Positions 47,135-55,274 of a stretch of DNA of 64,000 bases are shown one piece after another. Origin of the DNA: JALZKA01 sp963786495 (GTDB taxonomy: Bacteria > Actinomycetota > Thermoleophilia > Solirubrobacterales > 70-9). Below the pieces are notes generated by a model. The model made no database searches and was not told the origin of the DNA. It saw nothing but the letters and a program-made list of their open reading frames with translations. Numbering within the stretch: the first letter of the stretch is position 1; each line of letters starts with the position of its first letter. The DNA lies in NCBI GenBank assembly GCA_963786495.1, contig CAWAZL010000001.1, positions 1-64,000 of the forward strand, written 5' to 3'. A program made the translations under genes and the position numbers.

Positions 47135-48238
47135 ATGATCGAACACGCCTTCACCGGCCCGCCCTTCACGATCGGGATTGAGGAGGAGCTGATGCTCCTC
47201 AACCCGGCCACGCTTGACTTGGCGGGCGAGATCGAGGCGATCCTCGAGGCCGTGCCGCCCGAGCACGAGGGGCAGGTGAAGCCGGAGCTCCTCACCTCCG
47301 TCCTGGAGATCGCGACACCGCCGTGCAACGACGTTAACGAGGCGGGCGCCGAGCTCGCCGAGCTTCGCCAGATGATGGTCGAGCTCGCGGCGGACCTGAA
47401 CCTTTTGGTCGGCGCGGCAGGAACGCACCCGTTCGCTCGCTGGGAGGAGCAAGCCATCGTCGACCGCCCGCGCTACCGGAAGCTGGTCGAGGACCTCGGG
47501 TATGTCGCCAGGCGCGAACTGATCTTCGGAACCCATGTCCACGTTGCGATCGACGGCGCTGACCGCGCCATCTACGTCGCGGACGGGATCAGGCGCTACC
47601 TGCCCCTACTCCTTGCCCTATCGACGAACTCTCCGTTCTGGCGCGGCCACACGACCGGGATGATGTCCGCGCGAGTCCCTGTGTTTCGCGCGTTCCCGCG
47701 CGAGGGCATCCCGCCGCATTACGGGACCTGGGAGATCTACTCCCACCGGGTCGGCCAGATGATCCGCGGCGGGGCGATCGAGGACTACACGTACATGTGG
47801 TGGGACGTGCGCCCCCATCCGAAGCTCGGCACCGTCGAGACGCGAATTTGCGATCAGCAGACAAGCCTCGAGCACACGCTCGCGCTGGCGGCGCTCATCG
47901 TCTCGCTCGCGCGCCGTCTCTCGAAGCTCTACGACTCGGAGGAGCCTCTCGTCGAGTACCCGACCGAGCTGATCGACGACAACAAGGTGCGCGCCGCGGT
48001 CCGCGGCATGGAGGGTGAGCTCGTCGACTTCCGCGCCGGCCGGCCGGTGCCTGCGTCCGAGTTCGCGAAGCGGCTGCTCGAAGAGCTCGCGGAGGACGCG
48101 AGCGAGCTCGGCTGCGCCAATCACCTGGAAACGGTCTGGAAGATCCTCAGGGATGGAACCGGCGCCCGCCGCCAGCTCGCGACCTGGGAAGAGACCAAGG
48201 ACCTCCAAGCGGTTGTCCGCGGGCTGGTGATCGAGTAG
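47135..48238 (+). CDS. Carboxylate-amine ligase, YbdK / GCS2 family
   Basis: 367 residues. TIGIEEELMLLNPATLDL, VKPELLTSVLEIATPPC, FGTHVHVAIDGADRAIYVADG, LALSTNSPFWRGHTTGMMSAR and WWDVRPHPKLGTVETRICDQQTSLEHT are the motifs of weak glutamate-cysteine ligase relatives (GCS2). It couples ATP to amide formation between a carboxylate and an amine. In actinobacteria such proteins are often annotated as glutamate-cysteine ligase, although the physiological product is uncertain. Confidence 0.9.
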   Translation: MIEHAFTGPPFTIGIEEELMLLNPATLDLAGEIEAILEAVPPEHEGQVKPELLTSVLEIATPPCNDVNEAGAELAELRQMMVELAADLNLLVGAAGTHPFARWEEQAIVDRPRYRKLVEDLGYVARRELIFGTHVHVAIDGADRAIYVADGIRRYLPLLLALSTNSPFWRGHTTGMMSARVPVFRAFPREGIPPHYGTWEIYSHRVGQMIRGGAIEDYTYMWWDVRPHPKLGTVETRICDQQTSLEHTLALAALIVSLARRLSKLYDSEEPLVEYPTELIDDNKVRAAVRGMEGELVDFRAGRPVPASEFAKRLLEELAEDASELGCANHLETVWKILRDGTGARRQLATWEETKDLQAVVRGLVIE

Positions 48239-48265
48239 TCCAAGCCCTTATCCTCGGTATCGAGG

Positions 48266-49108
48266 ATGGCTGGGCCTGAGCTAAGCGTTGTTTGCCGTAA
48301 CTGCGGCTCCGAGGTGAGCCCGTACGTCACCGAGTGCCCGTATTGCGGCACGCGCATCAGGAAGCGGGCGCCGCGCCTCGAGCGCGAGGGCGATGAGATC
48401 AGGATCCGCGAGGGCCGGCGCGAGAAGAAGCTTCGTCGCGACGCCGAGCGCCGCGAGCGCAATGACGAGAAGCGCGCAGGCCTCGGCCGCTCGTTCTCGC
48501 GCGGTGAGGAGCTCGCTACGAAGCCCATCGCGACAATCGCCCTGATCGCGATCCCGGCGATCCTGTACATCGTCCTCAACGCGACGGGTTCGATCCGGGG
48601 CGTCGTCGTGACCGAGGCGACCCAGCTGTTCACGGAAATTTTTGATGCGACGTTCGGGGATGACCCCTGGCGGTACTTCGTGGCGCCGTTCTTCTTCGTC
48701 AACGCCGGTTACCTGTTCATCTGCGGGGTGGGGATAGCGGTCTTCGCCCCGGCCCTGGAGCGGCGCCTCGGCTCGATCCCGACGCTGATCTTGGGCATCG
48801 CGTGCGGAGCGCTGAGCATCCTCGCCGCCGATGGCGTGAGCTCCGCACTGGGAGATGGCGCGCATCTTGCTTCGGGGGCGAACGGGATGGCCTTGGGACT
48901 TCTCGCCGCTTACGTCGCGGTGCGCGAGCCCGAGCGCCGCGCCGACCCCGATGAGTCCTACGACCCGGTTGCCGTCGCCGTGGCTGCGGCGGTCCTGCTC
49001 GCGACACCGATCGTCTTTCCCTTCGCCAACATGTGGGCTGGGATTGCCGGTGGCCTCGTCGGCGGCGTCTGCGGCTACACGGCAACGCTTGCCCGGAGGC
49101 GGGCGTGA
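48266..49108 (+). CDS. Zinc-ribbon protein with degenerate rhomboid domain
   Basis: 280 residues. An N-terminal zinc ribbon (CRNCGSEVSPYVTECPYCG, residues ~9-27) is followed by a highly charged linker (to ~75), then six hydrophobic helices. The membrane part follows the rhomboid plan: FFFVNAGYLFICGVGIAVFAPALERRLGS (the N-x-x-x-L-x-x-x-G-x-x-x-E region), then GAHLASGANGMALGLLAAY where rhomboid proteases have GxSG. The expected catalytic Ser is Asn (GANG) here, so it is probably a pseudoprotease that binds membrane clients. Its stop overlaps the methyltransferase start. Confidence 0.72.
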   Translation: MAGPELSVVCRNCGSEVSPYVTECPYCGTRIRKRAPRLEREGDEIRIREGRREKKLRRDAERRERNDEKRAGLGRSFSRGEELATKPIATIALIAIPAILYIVLNATGSIRGVVVTEATQLFTEIFDATFGDDPWRYFVAPFFFVNAGYLFICGVGIAVFAPALERRLGSIPTLILGIACGALSILAADGVSSALGDGAHLASGANGMALGLLAAYVAVREPERRADPDESYDPVAVAVAAAVLLATPIVFPFANMWAGIAGGLVGGVCGYTATLARRRA

Positions 49109-49758
49109 GCAAGTACACGGCTCTCGACGACGACCTCCACGCCTATCTCGTCGAGCACGGGTCGCGCCAGGACGACGTGCTCGCCCGCGTTCAAGAGGAG
49201 ACGGCGAAAATGGGGTCGCTCGCCGCCATGCAGATCGCCCCAGACCAGGGGGCTTTCATGGAGATCCTCACCCGCTCGATCGGCGCCAAGGAGGCGCTCG
49301 AGATCGGGACCTTCACCGGGTACTCGGCGATCTCGATCGCCCGCGGGCTCGCGCCGGCGGGCCGACTCTTGTGTCTCGAGCTCTCCGATGAGTACGCCGA
49401 GATCGCCGCGGGCAACCTGGCGGCCGCCGGCGTCGCCGACCGCGTCGAGATCATCACCGGCCCGGCCGCCGAGACGCTTCGCAAGCTACCCGAGCGCGAG
49501 CACTTCGACCTCGTCTTCATCGACGCCGACAAGACGGGCTACCCGGTCTATTTCGAGGAAGCGCTGAAGCGGACGAGGCCCGGGGGGCTGATCCTGCTCG
49601 ACAACATGCTCCAGGATGGGCGGGTGCTCGACCCCGATCCGGACGACGAGTCGACCAACGCGATCGTGGCGCTGAACAAGGAGCTGGCCGGCGACGAGCG
49701 GGTCGATCTGGCGATGGTCGCGATCGCGGACGGGATCACGATCGCTCGTAAGCGATGA
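49105..49758 (+). CDS. Class I SAM-dependent O-methyltransferase
   Basis: 217 residues of the CCoAOMT/catechol O-methyltransferase type. ALEIGTFTGYSAISIARGL is the SAM-binding glycine loop; GRLLCLELSDEYAEIA gives the acidic ribose-binding residue; DLVFIDADKTGYPVYFEEAL and LILLDNML carry the metal-binding Asp and Asn. Substrate unknown. GTG start with a four-base overlap to the preceding gene, and its own stop overlaps the next ATG. Confidence 0.9.
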   Translation: MSKYTALDDDLHAYLVEHGSRQDDVLARVQEETAKMGSLAAMQIAPDQGAFMEILTRSIGAKEALEIGTFTGYSAISIARGLAPAGRLLCLELSDEYAEIAAGNLAAAGVADRVEIITGPAAETLRKLPEREHFDLVFIDADKTGYPVYFEEALKRTRPGGLILLDNMLQDGRVLDPDPDDESTNAIVALNKELAGDERVDLAMVAIADGITIARKR

Positions 49759-50537
49759 CGCTCACCCACGACGAGGTGCGGCGCCGGCAGGCCGACTTCA
49801 TTCGCAGCTATATCCATTGGCTCGGTGGCGCGAGCAGGGGCGCCACCGTTTGGGAGCGGAGAGGCCTGATCGCCGCGATCATTCCCGCCGCCGCGGAGCG
49901 CTCCATCATGAACTCGGTCGTCGGGGACGGCGCGGAGTCACTCGCGAGTTCATACGACGAGCTCGCCCAGGCTTATCGCGAGGCGGGCGTCCGTGCTTGG
50001 ACGGTTTGGATCCACGAGGAAGCCCAGGAGACTCAGGCGTTTCTCGAGGGTAAGGGCCACGCATTCGACGGAGCTCCCGTAGCGATGGCTCTGGAGCTCG
50101 CGGAATGGAATGCGGAGGACCTCGGAGACCTCGACTGGGACTCAAAGGCAAGCTTCGACGAGCTCGGCCGCTTGAACGATCTGGCGTATGGGTACGAGCC
50201 GGCGACCGGAATGGCAGGAGCACTCCTGGCGCCGTCATCCGACCTGCCCCTTCGGCTCTACCGCGCTCGGTCGGAGGGCGAGGTCGCGTGCGTGCTGGGC
50301 ACGCTCGACGTCGAGGACGACGCTGGGATCCTCTTCGTCGCCACGCCCCCCGAGATGCGCGGCCGCAGGCTCGCCAGCCGCCTGTTGACTGCGGCCCTGC
50401 TCGAGGCGCGAAAGCGGGGGATGAGGACGTCGTCCCTGCAGGCCTCCGCTCTGGGCAGCCCGATCTACGAACGTCTCGGGTACCGGACGCACTTCCGCTT
50501 CCACATCATGGAGCGGCAGTTCAAGCCCCAGGACTGA
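49755..50537 (+). CDS. GNAT-family N-acetyltransferase
   Basis: 260 residues. The C-terminal half has the acetyl-CoA-binding loop pattern FVATPPEMRGRRLASRLLTAALLEARKRGM and the closing strand SPIYERLGYRTHFRFHIMER. The N-terminal half resembles a degenerate second GNAT fold (WTVWIHEEAQETQAFLEGKGHAF). Substrate unknown. ATGA overlap with the methyltransferase implies coupled translation. Confidence 0.85.
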   Translation: MTLTHDEVRRRQADFIRSYIHWLGGASRGATVWERRGLIAAIIPAAAERSIMNSVVGDGAESLASSYDELAQAYREAGVRAWTVWIHEEAQETQAFLEGKGHAFDGAPVAMALELAEWNAEDLGDLDWDSKASFDELGRLNDLAYGYEPATGMAGALLAPSSDLPLRLYRARSEGEVACVLGTLDVEDDAGILFVATPPEMRGRRLASRLLTAALLEARKRGMRTSSLQASALGSPIYERLGYRTHFRFHIMERQFKPQD

Positions 50538-50552
50538 CGCTAGGTTTCCCGC

Positions 50553-50900
50553 GTGGCGCCGGAGTATTCCGAGGCAGAGCTGGACGCGGCGATCGCCGCG
50601 CTGGAGGATCCCGAGCGCTTCCGCGAAGCGGAGGCGATGGTCGGCCGGGCGGCGCCGAAGCTGGCGCGCGTGCTCGCTCAGGCGCTCGAGTCGGGAGGCT
50701 GGTTCGCCGAGTCCCATGACGACGCGGCTGCGAGCGCTTCCGCCACCGAGGATGAGGCGGAGCGCCTCCGCGCGGTCAGGACGCTCCTGGCGGAGGAGGC
50801 GAGAGTCGGCATGCTGGTTGGCGTCGCAGTGGGCTGGGCACTCGCGCAAGAGTTGAAATCACAAATTGAGCGAGCCCCCGAAGGGGAGGCGAGCACATGA
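50553..50900 (+). CDS. Hypothetical helical protein
   Basis: 115 residues, predominantly helical and rich in Ala and Glu. LDAAIAALEDPERFREAEAMV begins it and VGMLVGVAVGWALAQELK (a weakly hydrophobic helix) lies near the C-terminus. No signal peptide or motif. GTG start 15 bases after the GNAT stop and 13 bases before the UPF0173 gene, so part of the same transcript. Confidence 0.65.
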   Translation: MAPEYSEAELDAAIAALEDPERFREAEAMVGRAAPKLARVLAQALESGGWFAESHDDAAASASATEDEAERLRAVRTLLAEEARVGMLVGVAVGWALAQELKSQIERAPEGEAST

Positions 50901-50913
50901 TTGGAGACACCGG

Positions 50914-51627
50914 ATGAAGATCAAGTTCCACGGACAGTCTTGCTTTGAGATCAGCGACGGAGACGCGACGGTGGTCGTCGACCCCTTCCTCAAGCCCAAC
51001 AACCCCGTCGCGGTGCACACCGCCGAGGAGGTTGAGGCGACCCACGTGCTCCTGACGCACGGCCACGCTGATCACATCGCCGACGCGGTCGGGCTCTGCA
51101 AGCGCACCGGTGCGCCCGCGGTGGCGATCGTCGAGACCGCCGGCTGGCTCGGCGATCAGGGCGTGGAGGAGACCTTCGACCCGAACCTCGGCGGCACCGT
51201 CGAGTTCGACTGGGGCTCCGTGAAGCTCGTCCAGGCCTTCCACACGAACACGATGCCGGGCTCGGGCGACAACCCCTTCAGCGCGGACACGGGAACCCCG
51301 GTCGGACAGGCTGCCGGGCTGATCATCTCGATCGGCGGCAAGACGATCTATCACGCCGGCGACACCTGCCTCTTCGGCGACATGGAGCTGATCGCGCGCC
51401 GTCACCCGGTGGACATCGCGATCCTCCCAATCGGCGGCCACTACACGATGGACCGCCATGACGCGGCCTTCGCAGCCGGCCTGATCGGAGCGGCCACGGT
51501 CATCCCATGCCACTACGACACCTTCCCGCCGATCGAGGCGGACGCGGAGGCCTTCAAAGCGGACGTCGAAGACCAGAGCTCCTCGGAGGTCGTGATCCTC
51601 GCGCCGGGCGAAGAACACGAGGCTTGA
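50914..51627 (+). CDS. UPF0173-type metal-dependent hydrolase
   Basis: 237-residue MBL-fold protein. MKIKFHGQSCFEI and VVVDPFLKPNNP start the fold; THVLLTHGHADHIADAVGL carries the HxHxDH motif; the remaining ligands are in QAFHTNTMPG, IYHAGDTCLFGDMELI and IPCHYDTFPPIE. All zinc-binding residues are present. It is a member of the widespread UPF0173 family of unassigned physiological role. ATG 50914 selected from the conserved MKIKFHG start. Confidence 0.92.
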   Translation: MKIKFHGQSCFEISDGDATVVVDPFLKPNNPVAVHTAEEVEATHVLLTHGHADHIADAVGLCKRTGAPAVAIVETAGWLGDQGVEETFDPNLGGTVEFDWGSVKLVQAFHTNTMPGSGDNPFSADTGTPVGQAAGLIISIGGKTIYHAGDTCLFGDMELIARRHPVDIAILPIGGHYTMDRHDAAFAAGLIGAATVIPCHYDTFPPIEADAEAFKADVEDQSSSEVVILAPGEEHEA

Positions 51628-51659
51628 GGTACCCCTTACGCGCGCCCTCGGCGCCTCGT

Positions 51660-51689
51660 ACCTGCTGCTTTCGGGGCTAAAGCCCCTCA
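51660..51689. repeat. Stem-loop repeat ACCTGCTGCTTTCG-n5-TAAA-n5-TCA, copy 2
   Basis: Same 14-base flank and TAAA loop as at 36796-36825, but with the stem GGGGC/GCCCC. It lies between the hydrolase and a convergent small gene, where it could act as a bidirectional terminator. Confidence 0.6.
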
Positions 51690-51693
51690 GCAA

Positions 51694-51909
51694 TCAAATC
51701 TGCGGACCGCGCATGAACCAAACCTTGCGGTCGTGCCAGTCATGCGCCATCAGCGCGACGCCGGCCGCTGCGAAGAGCGTTCCAACCAGACCGTGGTGGA
51801 GGCGTTGGGTGCCCACCCAGACTCGCCGCGCCTGGTTGTCGTAGTGGACGACTCCTGCGGTGATGTGCTTGACGGCTTGAGGGCTCATGGTCGTGGTTTG
51901 AGTGCGCAT
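51694..51909 (-). CDS. Small hypothetical membrane protein
   Basis: 71 residues from ATG 51909; an ATG at 51951 would add 14 residues but lacks a ribosome site. A basic, His-containing first half (ITAGVVHYDNQARRVWVG) precedes a hydrophobic stretch (GLVGTLFAAAGVALMAHDW). No family known. The 284-base gap between it and the response regulator contains the palindrome at 51985 and the motif at 52074. Confidence 0.5.
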   Translation of the reverse strand: MRTQTTTMSPQAVKHITAGVVHYDNQARRVWVGTQRLHHGLVGTLFAAAGVALMAHDWHDRKVWFMRGPQI

Positions 51910-51984
51910 ATGAGGTGCAACCCCTATATCGACCCGGGTGGGAGGCGTCATTAGGGGAGAAACGTCCAGAAATCTCCAGGTCGC

Positions 51985-52006
51985 GCCTCCTCCGATCGGA
52001 GGAGGC
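51985..52006. promoter_or_regulatory. 22-base perfect palindrome
   Basis: Each half is GCCTCCTCCGA or its complement, perfectly symmetric about 51995/51996. It lies 76 bases upstream of the minus-strand start at 51909 and 188 bases upstream of the response regulator. Symmetry and location fit an operator for a dimeric regulator. A partial extra half-site (TTCCTCC) follows at 52010-52016. Confidence 0.5.
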
Positions 52007-52073
52007 AGATTCCTCCTGTTTCAAGGCCGATCGGCGGATGTCGAAAAGGTCTGGGTCGGCCACCATTAATCGT

Positions 52074-52086
52074 CTTACCCCCCTAA
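52074..52086 (-). promoter_or_regulatory. TTAGGGGGGTAAG motif, second copy
   Basis: Exact minus-strand match to the 13-mer 19 bases upstream of csrA. Here it lies 165 bases before the start of the small gene at 51909. Confidence 0.35.
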
Positions 52087-52193
52087 TCCCGGACGTCTCA
52101 ACTCGACGCCAAGGAAGGCATCGAGTTGAGGCATCCGCCCTCCTCTTCATCTCTCTTTAGTCACGGTCGCCTCTTCACGGCTTAGAATCCCCT

Positions 52194-52853
52194 GTGATGG
52201 CCACCGCTACTCGCTCTCGGCGCGTCCGTGTCCTGGTCGCCGACGATCACCCGATCTATCGGGAAGGCATCGTCCGTGCGGTCAAGGATCGCCCCGACCT
52301 CGAGCTCGTCGGCGAGGCCGGCGACGGGCGTAACGCGCTCGAGCAGATCAAGCTCCTTGAGCCGGACGTCGCGGTCCTGGACATCCGCATGCCGGGCCTC
52401 GAGGGGACCCAGGTCCTGTCGGCCCTCAAGCGCGACGGCAACACCACCGAGGTCCTCTTCCTCTCGGCGTTCATGGAGGCCGAGCTGGCCTACACGACTG
52501 TGGCGGAGGGCGCTCGCGGGTATCTCTCGAAAGAGTCCTCGCGCCAGGAGATCTGCGACGCGATCGTCGTGGTCTCGCGCGGCGACACCGCCCTGGCGCC
52601 CGAAGTTCAGTCAGCGCTCGCGCAGGAGATCATGGACCGCGAGCGCTCGCATGGCCGGCCCGAGCTGAGCCCGCGCGAGTCCGAGATGTTGCTCTTCATC
52701 GCCGAAGGCATGTCAGCGCCCGACATCGCAAAGCAGATCCATCTGAGCCCGACGACGGTCAAGACCCATCTCGGCACCCTTTACGAGAAGCTCGGCGTGT
52801 CCGACCGGGCCGCGGCGGTTGCCGAGGGCATGAGGCGCGGCCTCCTCGAATGA
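52194..52853 (+). CDS. NarL/LuxR-type response regulator
   Basis: 219 residues. Receiver domain (~10-125): VRVLVADDHPIYREGIVRAV with the acidic pair, VAVLDIRMPGLEGTQVL with the phospho-acceptor Asp, and later Lys in YLSKESSRQE. The C-terminal LuxR helix-turn-helix (~155-215) reads LSPRESEMLLFIAEGMSAPDIAKQIHLSPTTVKTHLGTLYEKLGV. GTG 52194 or ATG 52197 start. Coupled by ATGA overlap to the kinase that follows. Confidence 0.93.
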   Translation: MMATATRSRRVRVLVADDHPIYREGIVRAVKDRPDLELVGEAGDGRNALEQIKLLEPDVAVLDIRMPGLEGTQVLSALKRDGNTTEVLFLSAFMEAELAYTTVAEGARGYLSKESSRQEICDAIVVVSRGDTALAPEVQSALAQEIMDRERSHGRPELSPRESEMLLFIAEGMSAPDIAKQIHLSPTTVKTHLGTLYEKLGVSDRAAAVAEGMRRGLLE

Positions 52854-53566
52854 CGGACGCCGATCTCCGCGCGGAGATCGAGGACCTGCGGCGGCGCCTT
52901 GCCGAGGCGGAAGCCGAGCTTGAGGACCGCAAGCAGTTCGTTGCTCAGGTGATGGACGCGGAGGACCGTGCCCGCCTTCGCATCGCCGAGCTGATCCACG
53001 ACGACGCCCTGCAAAGTCTCCTGGCGGCGAACCAGGACCTGATCGAGGCGGCGCCCGGCCGCGAGCAGGTGACCAGGGCGCACGAGGTCGTGAGCGGGAC
53101 GATCGCCCAGCTACGCGAAGCGATGGTGGCACTTCATCCGGTGACGCTCTCACAAGGCGGCCTGGAGCAGGCGCTCAGCGCAATCGCGCGGCAGGCGGAG
53201 CGCCAAAGCACCGATCTTGAGGTCACCGTCGAGCTTGATCCGAAAGCGCTCGGCCGGAACGACGAGCTCATCGTCGCGATCTCCCGTGAGCTGTTGTCGA
53301 ACGTCGCCAGGCATTCGCACGCCCGCATCGCCAAGGTCGGCGTGGAAGCGCACGATGGCGCCGTAGAGGTGACCGTGGTTGACGACGGCGTAGGCATGGA
53401 CCCTGAACGACGCCGCGAGGCGCTCGGCGAGGGCCACATCGGACTCGCCTCCGTGACGCAAAGAGTCGAGGCGAACGGCGGGGAGCTGTTGCTTCAGACG
53501 ACGCCGGGGTCAGGCACGACGGTTTGGGCCCGGCTAGTGGATCAGGAGCCCGGCGAGCGCTCGTAG
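52850..53566 (+). CDS. Soluble NarX-type sensor histidine kinase
   Basis: 238 residues without transmembrane helices. An N-terminal coiled coil (IEDLRRRLAEAEAELEDRK) leads to the HisKA_3 box RLRIAELIHDDALQSLLAAN (phospho-accepting His followed by the D-x-x-x-Q pattern) and an HATPase domain (ELLSNVARHSHARIAKV, VTVVDDGVGMD, GHIGLASVTQRV). There is no recognisable sensor domain, so a cytosolic cue or partner protein must provide the signal. Cognate regulator is the gene just upstream. The 3' end overlaps the convergent sigma gene by 25 bases. Confidence 0.88.
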   Translation: MTDADLRAEIEDLRRRLAEAEAELEDRKQFVAQVMDAEDRARLRIAELIHDDALQSLLAANQDLIEAAPGREQVTRAHEVVSGTIAQLREAMVALHPVTLSQGGLEQALSAIARQAERQSTDLEVTVELDPKALGRNDELIVAISRELLSNVARHSHARIAKVGVEAHDGAVEVTVVDDGVGMDPERRREALGEGHIGLASVTQRVEANGGELLLQTTPGSGTTVWARLVDQEPGERS

Positions 53567-55062
53567 CTCACGGGGGCCGAGACCGAGGCGCCCGGCGGGA
53601 GCGGCTGAGAGGGCGGAGGCGGATCCACGACGGGCGGCGGGTCGCCTGGGACGATCACGCCATCGGAGTCGCCGGGGTTAGTAGGAATCGTCCCGCCGCC
53701 GCTGTTCGGGTCGCCGACCGCGGCATCATCTACCGGAGGGTCGGGAGCAGGCTCGGTCGTCGGTGCAGGCTCAGTCATCACAGGTGCCGGCTCGGGCTCG
53801 GCGGGAGCGTCGGTGGCCGGAGCTTCGACGGGCGGGGGCGCGGGTTCCTCTGCCGGGCCGGGATCGGCAGGAGCGGGCGCAGGCGCGCCGATCTGCGCCG
53901 AGCCGTGCATCGCGCGGTCCGCCGGGCCGACCATCGCGGTGGCGCTCTGCTCGATTCCCGGGCTGCGAACGGGGGATGAATCCGACGCGATGTGCTGGAC
54001 CTCGACCGCACCGGCGGTCAGCAGGGCCATGCTCGCCATGCCGGCCGCGGCTTTGGCGCCCAGTGCGCCGGCGCCCAGGGTCGCGGCCCCCGAGCCCGCG
54101 AGGCCGAGCCCGCCGCCACCGGCCGCCGCTGCACCAGAGACTCCCGCGCCGCCCGCGCCGGCTCCGGCGCCGCCAACGCCGGCGCCTGCGCCTGCGCCGC
54201 CGGCAGAGCTTCCGGCGCCTGCCTTCGCGCCGCCAATTCCAAGCTTTGCCGAGAACGTATGGGCCAGCGCCGCTAGCGGGCCGATCGGCACCAGCGCCGC
54301 AAGCGCCTTGCCGTTCCGGCGAAGCTCGGAGCGATAGTCGCGGCAACGGTCGCAGTCCTTCATGTGGAAGCGGGCGGGGCCTGAAACCTTTCGGAGTCCC
54401 TCGGTTGCCTCCGCGAGCTCCAGGTGGACCTCGTCACAGGTCAGGTGGCGGCCTTGGCTTGCGTCGGCAAGCGACATGCGGGCGCGGACCAGGAGCGACT
54501 TGACCGCCGGAACCGTTGTTTCCATCGCCACGGCGATCTCCTCGTAGGAGAGGGCGTCGATCTCGCGCAGGAGCAGCGCGCTCCGCTGCGTCTCGGGCAG
54601 CCCCTGAACATCCAGGATGAGCGCGCGGAACTCGGCGCGCTTCTGAACCTTCTCCGCGACCGAGGTGCCGTTCTCGTGCATGTGAACGTCCATCGAGTCC
54701 TGTCCCTGGGGCACCGGCTTGCGAAGGTGGTTGAGGCAGCGGTTCCGGGCAATCCGGTAGAGCCACGGCCGCGCGTTGATCGCCCGGTTGTCGGCGAGGA
54801 TCGCCTTGTGGGCCGCGACGTAGACCTCCTGCAGGACGTCCTCGGCATCCTCGGTCGAGGAGAGCATGCCGCGGCAGAAGGCAAGGAGGCGCACGCTATA
54901 GCGGTCGACGAGCGCTTCGAAGGCCCGCTCCTGCCCGCCGCGGATCATCGCGATCAGTCGCTCGTCTCCCTGGAGCTTGAGCAGCGGAGAGCGTCTGCCG
55001 AGCAGCCCGATACGGCTGGAATGTGTGAGCGCCGACGCTTCCAAGCTTTTACCTGGAAACAC
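53542..55062 (-). CDS. ECF sigma factor fused to zinc-binding anti-sigma and exported tail (copy A)
   Basis: 506 residues. Sigma region 2 (~38-115: FEALVDRYSVRLLAFCRGML, DAEDVLQEVYVAAHKAIL, RPWLYRIARNRCLNHLRK) and region 4 (~145-200: LPETQRSALLLREIDALSYEEIA). Then an anti-sigma-like zinc motif HMKDCDRC (~232-239, HxxxCxxC) with an upstream Cys/His (CDEVHLEL). A Gly/Ala-rich stretch leads to a possible transmembrane helix (AAAGMASMALLTAGAVEV, ~340-357), and the tail (~375-506) is Pro/Ala/Glu-rich. Sigma, inhibitor and anchor in one chain imply membrane tethering, with release perhaps by proteolysis. GTG start 55062; the stop overlaps the kinase gene. Confidence 0.85.
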   Translation of the reverse strand: MFPGKSLEASALTHSSRIGLLGRRSPLLKLQGDERLIAMIRGGQERAFEALVDRYSVRLLAFCRGMLSSTEDAEDVLQEVYVAAHKAILADNRAINARPWLYRIARNRCLNHLRKPVPQGQDSMDVHMHENGTSVAEKVQKRAEFRALILDVQGLPETQRSALLLREIDALSYEEIAVAMETTVPAVKSLLVRARMSLADASQGRHLTCDEVHLELAEATEGLRKVSGPARFHMKDCDRCRDYRSELRRNGKALAALVPIGPLAALAHTFSAKLGIGGAKAGAGSSAGGAGAGAGVGGAGAGAGGAGVSGAAAAGGGGLGLAGSGAATLGAGALGAKAAAGMASMALLTAGAVEVQHIASDSSPVRSPGIEQSATAMVGPADRAMHGSAQIGAPAPAPADPGPAEEPAPPPVEAPATDAPAEPEPAPVMTEPAPTTEPAPDPPVDDAAVGDPNSGGGTIPTNPGDSDGVIVPGDPPPVVDPPPPSQPLPPGASVSAPVSYERSPGS

Positions 55063-55145
55063 GGTAACACTGAAAGGGTTGCGTGGCTAGGGCGGGAGAT
55101 TGTCGCTTGATTAAGCCGACTGACGGCATTTCAGCGGCGAAAAAA

Positions 55146-55231
55146 TGCCCGGGGCGGGACTCGAACCCGCAACGCCCTCACGGGCAGCGGATTTTAAGTC
55201 CGCCGACTTTGACCAGTTTGTCCACCCGGGC
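55146..55231 (-). tRNA. tRNA-Leu (UAA)
   Basis: 86 bases, class II. Acceptor GCCCGGG pairs with CCCGGGC, anticodon stem GCGGA/TCCGC with loop CTTAAAA (anticodon TAA), long variable arm TGCCCGTGAGGGCG, T-loop TTCGAGT. Six T residues follow on the transcribed strand, a likely terminator. CCA is not encoded. Confidence 0.95.
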
Positions 55232-55274
55232 GCCCCGGATCGTAATGGCCCGAGCATCCTTCTTATCGACAAAC

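Noticed and set aside
47098..47542. Extension of the aldolase frame upstream to 47542
   Set aside because: It runs antisense through the YbdK gene, and the aldolase family begins at the MEVKS start.
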